From contig JAVXUO010002486.1 of NCBI GenBank assembly GCA_033065855.1, positions 682,001 through 746,000 of the forward strand: a stretch of DNA of 64,000 bases, in the 5' to 3' direction. Both the position numbers and the translations under genes were made by a program. Positions 43,235 to 55,864 of this stretch are shown one piece after another; positions within the stretch are counted from its first letter, which is position 1, and the number at the start of each line of letters is the position of its first letter. The notes under the pieces were generated by a model. That model was not told where the DNA came from. It saw only the letters and a list, made by a program, of their open reading frames with translations, and did not search any database. Source of the stretch: Escallonia rubra. Taxonomy: Eukaryota > Streptophyta > Magnoliopsida > Escalloniales > Escalloniaceae.

Positions 43235-44977
43235 GCATCGGAGCAGCTGATCTCCTCAGTAAATCATTCGCGGGATATATCCTACCCGTCTTATGTTGGT
43301 CAAATCTGGTTCAACTGCGTAGCATCTAAAGCAGGTTGCTACTGGATTCGTATGTACAAATTGGGCAAAGAAATGTCGGATCTCTCGTATAGGGCGGTTC
43401 CAGAATATCATGTGAATGATCCTTTTGTTCATCAGTGAATGGGAAATTCTTTTTTCCATCATGCAGTCATTTGTCACAAGAAAAAAATTTGCTACAGCTC
43501 TTGGTTTACTTTCTTCTTGTTCAAGAGGCCGCACTAGTGCCACGAGTGGTAAAAATGGCATTTTCGGGTGCATCGAGTGCCATGTTCTTTCAATTCTGGT
43601 ACCAAGCTGACGAAGATGTAGCCACTCTTGCTAAACTATTTCTCTTCTTCCACCAGAAGGATGTTTACGATGAAGAATAGAAAGTCATCCGTCTGTGGCA
43701 CGCTGTTAGAAGTAAGGATGTTACTGTCAATAAGAATAATAAGATCCCTTTAAAGTAAAAAGCCTTATAATTGTCATCTCTATGCCATACCGCATTCTGT
43801 TCGCACAATCTTGCAGCAAAGCCACGAGGCGAAATCTGTTACTATAACATAGAAGAGCCGGGGCAAAGCATGCGTCGTCCCTTGATAGCCCAGGCATCTG
43901 GAGTTCACCAAAGGCGTGTTCAAGTAAAAATGAATGAAAATGCCCCACGCAAGAAACTTTGGAAGACTGTCTTTATATGCAGAAAAATAAAAGGCTTGCG
44001 AAAGCAATCAAAAACGTGCCAGGCGCTTCTAAGCGCCATAATTGTTCAAGAGATCAAGATCATGATGCTCGGTCCACGTAGCACCAAGTCTTAAAAGGAA
44101 ATGGGAGATACCTGGTGAGATTTACAGCAGAAGCTCTATTGGTTTGCAAATAACTGTAGCTGGTGAAGTGCAGGACAAATGCTGGTTTAATGCAGAGCAC
44201 AGCATCACACAAAGCAATCGCGAAAAGTCCACACCAAAATGCATCAAATACTAAAACTAGTAGAAAAGACGAGAGAAGACGAGACAGAAGGCGTGACCAT
44301 TGTCAAAGGATGTCAAACTACAAAACCATTCTCTTGTAACAATGCTTTTCTATCATTATCCCCCCCGGAAGATCCGTTGCCAATATTATACCGCATTGGA
44401 GATCAATGTATTTTTATTATCTAGGGTAAGAAAAATCTTGTATATTTCATGATAACGGAAGAAGACAGGAAAACAATGGAGCAACTATCAACTAACATGG
44501 CTCAATATATCACCGGCCAACTGGTTTCTCAGCTCCATCCTGTCCGTAGCTATATCCTGCTCTTCATTACAATTCACAAAAGCCTGCAAATGACAATGCA
44601 TGAAACAACATGATACATAATTCTAAAGCTTCAACGATAACATCCTCCTGAAAACAAAAGCTTTACATTCCCAGCATCTCCAGAGCATCCACCTACAGAA
44701 AGACCATGTAACAGAAAACGGATGGTTCAGCAAATTATGCTATCTCACTGCATTCCACCAAATCAAGAACTTCCTCAATTTGGAGGGACATCTTTATAAT
44801 ATGGCCATTAATAAGGGAGAAACTATCTTAAATACGGAAGGCAAATGTATCAGCAACAAAAGAGTAAAGAACGTGTAGCATCTCAAGGAACAGAGAGAGA
44901 AGTATGTTTATGCTCTTGATTCATGCAAAATGAATGCAAAACTTTAATTAAAAGATCACATTCTCTTTTCTCTCTCC
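43235..44977. other. syntaxin 3' flank and intergenic region
   Basis: Convergent with the HsfA1-like gene. It includes the syntaxin 3' UTR. Several overlapping frames at 43256-44094 have no family resemblance. No RNA gene was found. Confidence 0.5.
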
Positions 44978-45107
44978 TAGGTAGCACTCTCCTAGGTAGC
45001 ACGGACACGGTGTAACACGGACACGGTGTCGGACACCGGTCACCGCAATTTCTAAAAAATCAGATTTTGGACACCGCAGGACACCGCTATTTTTTTAATA
45101 TATATTT

Positions 45108-45143
<36 letters not shown>

Positions 45144-45819
45144 GAAATTAAGTAATAATAAATATACAAGCAATATTTATTTAGTCAACGTACTGGACAA
45201 AAAAATTAAGTCAAATATCAAATATTTAATAAAAAAATGTGCTCACTTGGTATGCATCAGATATGCTATGCCTATGCCTATGCCTATGCACGACAGAGTG
45301 AGAAAAAGAAAAAAAAAGGAAAGAAACGAGAGGCGGAGAGGGAGATGAGGAATCAAAGACGAAACAGAGACGAGATGAGGAAACAAAGAGAAAAAGGAGA
45401 CCTGTGGGTCAGCGACGGCGGCGGAGGACCTCTGGCGACGGCGACGGCTACAGCGGCAGCAGCTGGCTTCTCTTCCTTCGGCGACTGTAGCCGTCAGATC
45501 CATTGGCTTCGGCTTCAGTATCTTCGTCGACTGAGCTCCGGCAACACCAACGACATCGGCGACAACCTTGATGTGGTCGGCAGACAGTAGCCGTGAGGTG
45601 AGAGAGAAGAAGACGGTAATAGTTCAAAAAATCTGAAATTTGGCCCAAACTGTCCGACATTGCTCCATGCCGTGTCCGACACGATGTCAAAAATTAAAAA
45701 AAAATTCCGACACCGATTAGGCGTGTCTGACACATGTCGGCCGGTGTCCGGAGGGTGTCGGGGTGTCCATCCATTTAGGACACCATACCTCCACCTAGGA
45801 GAGGTGCCCGTGCTACCTA
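44978..45819. mobile_element. non-autonomous TIR transposon (TAGGTAGCAC ends)
   Basis: A perfect 10-base inverted repeat, TAGGTAGCAC (from 44978) and GTGCTACCTA (45810-45819), bounds about 840 bases. The ends extend further: the right end in reverse complement reads TAGGTAGCACGGGCACCTCT, then CCTAGGT, while the left end reads TAGGTAGCACTCTCCTAGGT, so the left has lost about seven bases. Subterminal regions are full of GGACACGG/GTGTCCGA words in both orientations. The middle has a TA run and purine-rich sequence. CT-rich flanks (CTCTCTCC) look like a target-site duplication but are too simple to be sure. No transposase. Confidence 0.75.
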
Positions 45820-46530
45820 CTCTCTCTCCAATTCAACACAGTCCACTGTTTGAAGCCATGGCCTCCCTGCAGTCTCTGCTTCCCTCCCTCCCTCCCTCCC
45901 TCAAGGTTCCAATTCAACACGCCGTGATAGCAGACCGTCAACTAAGAACATGCTATAAGACGATGCTATCAAGTAATTGGCGGCGAAAATTACATCGAAG
46001 ACTCTCAATTGAACTAATTGTGATTATGTACGATAATGATTTGTTTAATGGCGTGGAAGCATCCAACTCAAAACCAATTGGCAATGGGTGGAGAGTCCCA
46101 CAAGGCATGTACATTGAATTGTTTGTTACATTTTTCCCAATGTGGTATTATATCTCAAAAATGGAACTTAATGTGATGATGTGCAACAATGATTGCTGGA
46201 AGGGCGCTGTTAATGGCTGAATCTGTCAAATTTTCTCTCTTATTTGTCCGCCGAATCAAAGCGACCATTTGCTATCACCAAGGGGTGAAGTTGGAGGGTT
46301 ATGGTGGCTGTCGGTGATGCGGTAGCAAGGTTTGCTAATGGGTGCTCCAGTGATGCAGACGCAGGAAGGGGCGACAGAGTTAGCAATAAAGAACTATAGC
46401 TATGAGCTAATAGTCGTACTAGTTAGTAAAAAGGAATTGAAGCTGATCATTGATCTTATTACAGTAAACAGTGGAGTTAAAAATTTACCTCTGGATGCAA
46501 AAGATCAGTTATTGAACTAGTTACCCAAGA
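45820..46530. other. 3' flank of the HsfA1-like gene
   Basis: Intergenic sequence between the TIR element and the HsfA1-like stop codon. It contains a (CCCT)n stretch near 45890. A frame at 45660-46220 starts inside the transposon and shows no family resemblance. Confidence 0.5.
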
Positions 46531-49500
46531 TTACCCAGGTTTGGATCCCGATGCAAGAAGACCCATGTGCTCAGTCAGATGAGCCATATGCTGGGTACTG
46601 TCCCAGCCACTCGCTCGCCCTGCCCAGAGCTCCTGTTCCTTGGCAACAACACCTTCCACTGTGCTAGAAATATCGTCTGTGTCCCCATCATGAGGGCTCG
46701 CTGGAAGAAACTGCTCCCAGAAAACGTCATTGATGCCTGGAAGCTTAGGGATATCAGTCTCATCCAGCAAGACATCGACATCTGTACTGGAAGATAACTC
46801 GTCTGGTGCACTAACAATTGGCCGATCTACGAACCCTGGCATCATATTCATGTAGTCCATGGCCTCAGTCTCGGAACCATTGAAACGCATGTCAGGGACC
46901 TCAGCAGTGCTCTCCTGGATGACTCCTTGAATCTGACAGTAGTCGGGTAACACCGTACCTTCCTGAGAATCAAGCACATCCAATTCTGGAAACTGAGTAA
47001 CTGTACTACTAGTAGATGCTGCAACAGGAGAAGATTGGGTCACAGCTGATGGATGATTAAAAAGTGATCCTGATTCTGCAAAGGCCTGAGAAGAAGTTGG
47101 TAGCACCTCTGAAAGTGTCAATCCAGACATCCGACTAGGAGAGCTACCACACTCCACTATACTAGATAGAGAAGGAGAATTATCAATCAGGAAACCACTA
47201 GCACTGCTAATTGAGGGTTCCAGCCTAACAGATGCATTTATGTTCAGAATTTCTCGAAGCATTGCTTTGGCTGCTTCATTCATTAATGGCTGGTACTTGA
47301 CAATCTGTCCATGCACAGAGCCAAGCTTGCCAACTAAAATTTCTTCTTCCTGCTTAGGGAGTCTCCTTTTCTTATTCACTCCAGAAAGGCGCCTGTTGGT
47401 ATCACTCTGCTGCTGTACCAGTTGGGCTAAGAAACCAGGGCTCTGCATGGCTTTTGCAAGAAATGACATCATTTGTTGCTGCCGCTGCTCCATTAGGTGA
47501 ACACGCTGCCCAGCGGTTTGCAACTGGTGATCTGTTGCTTGCTGCTGCTGCCTCAACCTCACAAGCTCTTGCATAAGGACATTTTTATCCTTCTTAAGAC
47601 TTTCAACATCCTCCTCTAGGCCAAAGCTCGCAACTTCAACACAAGATCCAGCCGATGTACTCTGGACCTCCGGAGGCTGTGGAGGACCATGCACTTGGCC
47701 AGATTTTCGCCTGCTAATACTCTTCAAGAGGTGCCTCTGGCCTCTGAGAAACCCTTCATTCGCAAATTCGTAGCGGTCTGGATCCACTTTTCTAAATTTC
47801 TGTGCAATTTCAGAGGAAAGGGGACTCGGTATAAAACAACGACAAAGAGCATTCAACATTTATATAGAACATCCTAGTAAAACAACACAGGCACATTATA
47901 GTCCAGAAGGCCAACAACTTCTGGTACTCTGGCAAACCTCGGAAAAGCATGAACAGAAATCGTCTGATAGAGACATCAGTACAGCGCAACTCTCAACAGA
48001 TTATAAGATGTACAGTCAGGGCCACAACACATAACTTTCCCTACCATTGTGGTTATCTACAAAAACAAAAGCAATTCCTAATTCTGATACCAAGACATCT
48101 AACGGCCTATGAGGAGACCACTTGATGGTAAGCCAGATTGGTTCACGTGAGCCTTCTTTTGGTAAACTTTTCTATCACATTGGTTCAGTGACTTCAGTCT
48201 GCATGTGGTAAAAGAAATAGACTAGAATGTCAGGAGTGATGAGACCTGAACACTCTTTAGACATGTCAGAAATAGAGTTTCATAAAGCACATGGTTATAG
48301 GTTCATATGACGGTAGTAACCCATGTACCTAGTTACAAGACTGAGATTTCAAAACAGTCGACATGAGCATCCTTCCTAGATATATGGATCCCTGGATCTA
48401 GAACCTGCCAGCGCAGCTCAACACTTGACGTGTCGTATAGGGAACAGGAAAACATTCCTAAGAAAAAGCTACATAAAACCACCAGGGACAAAGATAAGTA
48501 ACTTATGCAAAAAACATTGGGCTCGTTGATTCTTTTCTATACATATTTACTTGTATCTTAAGTGAAAAACTAATTTATATTCTTTTTGATACAACCACAT
48601 ATAATATAATAGTCAGTATATGAGAATAACCTTAACTTTAATTGATGACAACTCGTAAATAATTGATATATGTACAACCACGTACATGATAGGTGTACGG
48701 TTAATATTTGCTCCAAATTGGAGGTAAAATTAAGACCTTGCAGTTGAATAAAATTGTGCATACGAGTAACTAACCCATAAAAGGGGGAAAACAGGCCTAA
48801 ATGCTATGTGAAATGTGATCTCCCTCCCTCCCTCTCCCTCGTAATTATCTTCTTCTTCGTCTTCTCTGAATTTTCCCCAATTTTCTCTCGTTAGCTTTTT
48901 CTTATTTTTCCAATTGCAGTCAAATTCTACAGCTGAGATCATGCAACCGCCATGGCCAGTAGCATTTGTTTTTCTTTTTGTTGTGCCCCTTCTATTTATT
49001 TGGAAGCTGAAATGCTTCAATTTATGCAAAGTAATGGCTTACATAGCACCAAACAAGGTTTAATAGATATTTGGTTAAACTGGAGACAACACTTTTTACA
49101 TGTAAGTTTGGCCCCCCTCGATACAGCATCCAAGATCCGCCCCTGCACCCATCCACCCACCCAAGATAAACATTCAAACATTAAAATTTACTTGACAAAC
49201 AATTCAACTTGCAGTTAGACAGGATAACATACAGGTCTTTCAAACCCACTCTTTGCAACATGAATAACGAGAATCTCCACCATTAGCTTGCTAGTGGAAT
49301 CGACAAAAATATGCATGCAAATGTATAATTTATCATTTTTCAGCTTTACTCAACAATAAAAAAAAGCGTGAATAATGCTCAGACATGCTCTAAATAGGCG
49401 AAACAATCCACCAGGTCGAAATTAAAGCATACGAAGAGCATAATTTCAACACTATAGAGTTTAGTAAACAAAAAAGCAGAACAATAAAGCGACGAGATGG

Positions 49501-49762
49501 CGGAGACACATACGTAAGTGTTTAACTGCCGGATGAAGCTAGACAAGTTGCTGTGCTTGAAGTACTTAGGCAACAAATCCGAGGTGAACTCGTGCGGCTG
49601 CCACACCACGAAGCTGTTGCCGCCGCTGGTCCACGACACGACCGAGTCCGTCGACCGATCGTCCACCATGTCGTACGTCTTGCTCAGAAACGGCGGCGGC
49701 GGCGACGAAGTCGTGGCCGAGCTCCGCGCCGAGCCTGCGATTGCCCTATTTTCTCCGTCCAT
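46531..49762 (-). CDS. HSFA1: class A1 heat shock transcription factor (HsfA1)
   Basis: Two exons, 49514-49762 and 46531-47799, are separated by a 1.7 kb intron at the position conserved in all plant Hsfs and give 505 residues. The DNA-binding domain is at about 22-115 ([53 protein letters not shown]). HR-A/B is at about 140-205 (RDKNVLMQ-like and [20 protein letters not shown]). The NLS is NKKRRLPKQ. The AHA activation motif DVFWEQFL is at 441-448. A C-terminal export-like motif [11 protein letters not shown] follows. This combination defines HsfA1, the master activators of the heat response (Arabidopsis HSFA1A/B/D/E). The residue after the intron is Lys (TY|KFRKV), where Hsfs normally have Gly. 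The start was set at MDGENRA by homology; an in-frame upstream Met exists in the leader. Confidence 0.95.
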
Positions 49763-50430
49763 GTCGCCGGGAAATTCTATTAACAGCAAGGTCCGCCGAT
49801 CGCAGTTGTATCAGTGTAAAAAAGGCCGGAATGAGGTGTACATGATTATCAAGGTACGAGATATGAGGGGAAAATAAGCCCTAGATCAGAGGGATAACAG
49901 TGGTTGTACGGACGATGAGAGTGTGTGAGAGAGGATACTTTTAGAAAGAGGAACGGGAAGAAGAGGCATGAAGCGGTGCCTGAGGAGCACGTCAAGACGG
50001 TTGGTTGAGCCAACGAGCAGTTTCCACCATTTGATTTTCCAATTTTACCACTTCTATTTTATTTTATTTTTTAATTTTTTTAATAAATGAGAGAATTGTT
50101 AATGTAAAAGATTACAAGGTTTTCACGGACAAACCATTTTTTTTCTTTACATTTGTAACATAAAACGAAAAAGAACTAACTATTGACTATCACAATTACA
50201 AATTAAAAACTCACAAGACATCGATAAATGCAGACAACCTATAGAATGTCAACCCAAACAAGGGATCCTCCTTATCGCAAGATTCAAACGTCCACCGGTC
50301 ACAACAAGGGGCTAATGTCACTGCCCTAAGCATCTCACCCCACTCCACCCTCGAAACTTAGTACCCCACCACCCCCTCCTTCCCAAGGCCCTAAACCCCA
50401 AGACCTTGTGAGGCCTATGCCCCCAACCCT
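49763..50430 (-). promoter_or_regulatory. HsfA1-like leader, promoter and spacer
   Basis: Leader and promoter of the HsfA1-like gene (near 49763-50000), followed by AT-rich and then C-rich spacer. No gene recognised. Confidence 0.45.
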
Positions 50431-50925
50431 TCCCTCCCCTAGGACCCATGGCCACTGGCGGAGCTAGGCATGTACGAGAGGGGCTATATGTCAGGATATA
50501 TATATATATATATATAGTATTTTTCTGCTCCTAAGCTCTCTCTCGGCGACTGGCCTCTCCCTTCTCAGTTCTCACCACTGTCACCAACCGAGACACTCAC
50601 TCCGGCAGCCACGACGAACCCACTTCACTTCGGCTCACTCCTCCCGTCGGCAGTCGGCACCCAGCCACCCACGACGAACCCAACCCAGTGACCCACGTCT
50701 GACGTCGGCAGTCGGCACCCACCGGCCACCTACGGCGAACGCACTTCGGCGCGACGGGCGACGGCGCCTCACGGTCACGGGCTCCCTCCAACGGATCTAG
50801 GGCGACGGCGAGTCGGCGACGGAGACCCCAGTCTTCACAGTTCACTCCAACAACGGTTGACCCCGGATCTACGCCGACGGCCTACTGTCTTCACTCCAAC
50901 CACTTCCCTCCCTAGGACCCATGGC
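50431..50925. mobile_element. GC-rich insertion flanked by 21-22-base direct repeats
   Basis: The sequence CTAGGACCCATGGC, with the TCCCTCC-type bases before it, occurs at 50431-50452 and 50905-50925 with one base-length difference. The ~450 bases between include a TA run (about 50498-50518). They also include a GC-rich part in which CGACGAACCCA and GTCGGCAGTCGGCACCCA each occur twice. The left edge reads CACTGGCGGAGCTAGG, a common end of plant repeats. Long flanking repeats fit non-LTR-type insertion; the element type is not identified. Confidence 0.5.
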
Positions 50926-51189
50926 TGACCCATGAAATTAACCCTAGCTAAAGCAGGCTGGGAAACAAAGGAACCTACAGATCAAGAGCAAGCCCCCAGT
51001 AAAAGGAAAACCCGTACACCCCACTAACCCTAAAACAACATCAAAGACAAGGATGAATGCGAGGTGGCAGTGAGTCTAAAGACGTGCGTCTTGGTCGCTT
51101 TCAGAAGGAAGTTGCAGTCTAGAATTAAATTTGCTAGCGGATGAAAAATGTTGGATTCCTTTGACACTAAATCTTTGGTTGTTTCTGAG

Positions 51190-53620
51190 TCGTCTCTAGG
51201 ATTGCTTATTCTACATTGTTGTCTTTAATCCACGTCAAGCCTTTTCGGATGCCATGGAGTTCAGCTTCAAGTGCACTGCATATTAGTAGGTTCCCGATGA
51301 AGCCTCCCAGCCAATGTCCTTTTTCATTCCTTATGATTCCTTCAAAGCCCCCCATCTCTTCTTGCTTCATACTACCAACAGTGTTTATCTTCAAATGACC
51401 TGCAAAAGGGGGAGAGCATCGAATTATACTGGGTAAAGCCATTTGCATTTCTTTTGCATAATCCAGAGTATTCTTTCAAGATAGATTACTCTTGACCAGA
51501 GCTCCTTCAATGCTTTATTTGTTTCTGTTTTGAAGGTTCTCCCCCCTCAACCAGTCTTTGAGATTTAGATTGGCAGAATTAGTCCATTGGTTCTCTGTCA
51601 TCATTATTCTCCGCATGGTAATAGCTTTAGGACATTCTCTAAATATATGATTAGTGGTCTCTAAATGGTGTTTACATCTAAAGCATTGACCTTCACTATT
51701 TATTTTTCTACTCATTCTTAAACTGTTAGAGAGCATTATATCCATCAAGCTAAGCCAAATAAGCAGAGTAAGTTTATGGGGAATGTTTAGTCTTCATATC
51801 CAGGTCCAATCCTCTGAGTGTTCCTATTGTTGGTGATCAACTCATAAGCACTGACTATATTAAACTTTCCTTTTGAATTATCATTCCACCAAGATTGGTC
51901 TTCCTTATTGATACCAACAGGATCTCCATGCTTTCTTTAATGCTAACATATTGGTTTAGCAGGTTTTGGTTCCGACTGTTATTTTGAATGAACCTAGCAA
52001 CCTTAAGGCCTCAAATTTGTTTACTATGATTTGTTTATCAAAGGCTCCTTACCACACCACCAATCTTCCCAAAACTCAACCTTTTTTACCATTTCCTATG
52101 GTCCACTTGGTGCCTTTTTCCAGATAGGGGACCCCTTGCAGAATGTTCTTCTAGGTTTGAGATCTCTTTTGGCAAGTATTCCAATCATTAGGACTTTTAT
52201 TTTTGATGTATTTCTCTCTTAGCACATTCACCCAGAGCAGATTCTCCTTTGTAAGGAGTTTTCATCCTAACTTAACAAGGTTATAAGTTGGTGCTCCTAG
52301 CTTTTCTAAAGCCAAGACCTCCCCATCTTTTAGGTTGGCAAATTTTTTCCCAACTAACCAGATGTATTTTCTTTCTAGTTTCAGTGTCTCCCCATAGAAA
52401 GCCTCTACTTAATTTGTTCATTTTTTCACAAATGACTTTAGGGAGGATCTGCACTTGCATAATGTGAGTAGATACAACAAAAGTCACAAATTGGATTAAA
52501 CAGATTTATTATTCACCCAGCTAACATGTCTTAAACTTTCTGAACAGTTTGGTTATAAAAACTCTTAGATAATCTGGTATGTATAAGAGGGATGCCTAAA
52601 TAAGTTCCCGGAATATCGGTTAAAGGTATTTTGCACCTGCGACTAAGATCAAGAGCCCTTTGCTTAGGGATATTTTTTGACACAAAAAGTTTGGATTTAC
52701 TAAAGTTTATACTATTACAAAATTGAGTGAACACGTCAATCACCTTATCACACTCCTTTTTCCCGTCTTTACAAAACAAAATGAGGTCATCAGCGTAGAA
52801 AAGATGAATTTATTTTCTCATCGCATTTATTTATCATTTTAGATAACCTCTCAATGCATAGGACAAAAGTATAAATGAGATAGCAGGGCAGGGCTCCTTG
52901 TCTTATACCTCTTTTAGGTCTAAACGGTTTGAGAGGTTTTCTATTAAACAGGATGGACGTCTGAGATCCAGTAATAAGATCCATAATAAGGTTAGTCCAT
53001 TTAGGTGGGAAATTAAAATCCTCCAAGGCATTTCTAATGAAAGAACAATCAAGTTTATCATACGCCTTCTCCAGATCAATCTTAAATATCATTCCCCCTC
53101 CTTTTCCTTTTTTTTTTATTTTTGAGGGTGTGGATAAGTTCTTGAATTACAATAGCATTGTCTATAGTGGATCTCCCAAGGATAAATCTGCTTTGGCCAG
53201 GGCTGATCAAGGTAATGAGGAGATGTTTAATTCTATTGATCATAATTTTTGACAGGGCCTTATAGTAAACATTCAAGAGGCTTGTGGGTCTAAATTGAGA
53301 TATATATTGAGGATTATCCATATTTAGGTATAAAAGTGACGAGGGCTTTACTATTATCAAAAGGCATTTTCTCATTTTCAAAACAGTCTTTTATAAAATG
53401 GCAACAACTAGGCCCAATTATGTTCCAATACTTGTGATAGAATTGGCCATTGAGGCCATCAGGGCGGGGGCTTTTTGAGCTTTTAAATTTAAAAAAAACT
53501 TTTAGAGCTTTTATATTAAAAAAAAGGCTTTCTTGATCTCCATGTTATTTATGGGTAGCTCAAGCATTTTGGCATCAATTTCGCTTAATCTAGAAGAGTT
53601 CAAGTTCAGATGCCTTAACT
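51190..53620 (-). mobile_element. decayed LINE (L1-type non-LTR retrotransposon) with RT, zinc-binding and RNase H-like parts
   Basis: Read on the minus strand, in order: PRPDGLNGQFYHKYWNIIGP (about 53400-53480), then YISQFRPTSLLNVYYKALSK, then IFKIDLEKAYDKLDCSFIRN, then RPKRGIRQGALPCYLI, then FYADDLILFCKDGKKE (the intact YADD catalytic motif), then LSRGFLWGDTETRKKIHLVS, then GQCFRCKHHLETTNHIF (zf-RVT), and finally HLKINTVGS and GGFEGIIRNEKGHWLGGFIG (RNase H-like). The parts lie in different frames with several stops, so it is a pseudogene. No endonuclease domain is seen, so the element is probably 5' truncated. The 3' end below 51190 is unclear. Confidence 0.9.
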
Positions 53621-54771
53621 CCGTGGTTGTGGGAAGTTACATCATCGTGATCCGAGTGAGTTGGCTTCCATGATAGTAATGTCCTTTTTTCCTTATAAAT
53701 GAAATTACAAACTAACCACGATAGTAGGACATCCAATGATGTCCGTCTCTAGTACCGTTCTTAACTTTTTAGGGGGTTGGTTGAGGTAAAAAAAATCTCA
53801 TATTAATTCAGACCTATGTTGGCAAGCATATCCGTGTGTGGATGTTGGAAGCCGTGACAACGAGCAAAAGGTGACGGTCCTTAATCAAGTTGCTCAATGG
53901 GTTGAGGAGTTGTCCATGTTCATCTACCAGGAGTTGTTCGGCCATGAGTGAATTAGTTTGGATGTCTCTAACCTTGATTAGTTTTAGTTCCTTCAAGATC
54001 TCATGGAGTTGCTAGGTTATGACGATTGTAATGCTGATAATGTGGAGAAGGCTTTTTGTAAGTGGACGTGAAAGGTGCGAGCTTGATCAAGCTTGTAAAT
54101 TTAATCAGCTTTTACCACACACAAAAAAACCATAAAAACATGTCTATAATCACAAATTTGAAAATCCTGAAAGTAATATAAAAATTGAATCTCCCGTGTG
54201 AGTAGCTATATAACGACTTTAGTAAACCTTCACTATGGCCGGGTTTGACAAAGCAATTTCATGTGATCAACCACTACAGTTGTTGGAGCAATTTCAACAA
54301 GAGATGAAGGCCTCAAACCTTGCATAATCTTCAATAGAGCACTAAAAATCTGGCTATTTAGTCACAATGAGTTACGATTAGTGCTCGCTTCCGGTCACCA
54401 CCACACAACAGAAGATGATTAGGAATGTCGATTTTAGGTGAGATCAATTTCAAAGGAAATGTTAAACACAGATTGAAGATAGAGAAAATGAGATGGAACC
54501 ATCCCGACTCCCAAGGGTGGCTACTTGGACATTGTTGTATTTTGTAAGGAGAATGAAGAGAAAAATCATACTTTAGTAGGTGTACGAGCTTCTTCTTGTG
54601 TCATAATATTGTCACGAAATACTTAAGAGTGGTTTGTAATCGATTTCAAGAAACGCAGGAGTGAGTCGATCGGAGAAATCGATGATAAGGAGTGACAATG
54701 ATGTCCCTTGATGCTGTACATAAAAGGGGAAAGATTTTTTGTTATGATAAAATAAAATTTTCAAGATATAC
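53621..54771. other. intergenic region without recognised genes
   Basis: AT-rich sequence between the LINE remnant and the next TIR element. Nothing further was recognised. Confidence 0.5.
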
Positions 54772-55836
54772 GTTTGAAACAGTTTTCGTTTTCAGTTTTG
54801 AAAACTGAATAAAAATTATTGCTGTTTAACAGACAACTTAATTTTTTCCCCTTCAATTTTCAAAATGGGACTGTTTTTGAAAGCTCGATTTTGGAGTTTT
54901 CAGTTTTTTTTTTTGTTTGTTGAGATTCACCTTTCAACTTTTGTCGGAAGTATTTTATGTCTCTTCTTCTTTTCAATCTTCATTACCAACACCTATCACC
55001 TAAGAACACCAAACTACCAACGTGGCCAACCGCCACTACCACCAATGACCAACATCCCTGAATACCAAATTACAAATGCTGCCAACCACCACAGCCATTG
55101 ACGTTGATTTGCCACCACCACTGATCAACACATCCGAACACCAAACTTGCCAATACTGCCAACTACCATACTCATTCCCACTGACAGTCGCCACCACCAC
55201 TAGTGACCAACATCCACGAACACCGCCAACCACCATATATAGTCACTGATAACCACAATTACCACCACTGACCAATACTGTAGAACACCAAACCCTGTAA
55301 CATCGGTTAGCATTACGGCACCACCACTCCTCTAAATCCAAATCACCATGATATTGACCACCATTTTTTCTACAACAAACACCATCAAAAGATTTCATGC
55401 ATTGATTAACCCTAATATCTTTGATTTGTATAGGTAAATTCCAAACCAATCAAACAATTCACCCAATAAAACCTCAATCAAACCATTCACCCAATCAAAC
55501 CAATGAAACCCTTATTCGTAAGCTGGTGTATTACTACCATAATAGTAGTTAGACGAAGGCTGATGAGACGTGTTGGTCGTGGTGGGGGGGGGGGGGCTTC
55601 TGATTGTTAAACATAGGAGTTCAGAATAAGCTCTCAAGTATTGACAAATGAAAGAAACGAGAAGAGCAAAAATACAGAAAAGAAAAGAGAGAAAAAATAG
55701 GTGGAAAGAAAAAATAAAAGTAAAAACTAATTCTGCAAAATTGTATCAAACAGTTCATCGGTTTTGAAGAAAAAAAACTCAAAGAGGTTTTTTTTTATTT
55801 TTTATTCTGAAAACCGAAATGAAATGAGTTTGAAAC
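54772..55836. mobile_element. non-autonomous TIR transposon with CCA-rich core
   Basis: The left end GTTTGAAACAGTTTTCGTTT, then TCAG, resembles the reverse complement of the right end (GTTTCAAACTCATTTCATTT, then CGGTTTTCAGAATAAAAA). The core, about 54985-55400, is made of ACCACC/CCAAC-type triplets. No transposase. Borders are approximate. Confidence 0.5.
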
Positions 55837-55864
55837 ACACCAACGGTGTAACAAGATTGTGTAT

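Noticed and set aside
43256-44094. Cluster of frames of about 100 codons downstream of the syntaxin gene
   Set aside because: No family resemblance, frames overlap on both strands, and the location fits 3' UTR and spacer.
44495-44720. Possible extra coding exons on the minus strand (AFVNCNEEQDIATDRMELRN near 44500-44590; VDALEMLGM near 44680-44700) downstream of HsfA1
   Set aside because: Both follow acceptor-like sites, but they do not join in frame with each other or with the complete HsfA1 coding end, and I recognise no family. They may be spliced 3' UTR.
45660-46220. 186-codon plus-strand frame
   Set aside because: It begins inside the TIR element and continues into spacer; no motif was recognised.
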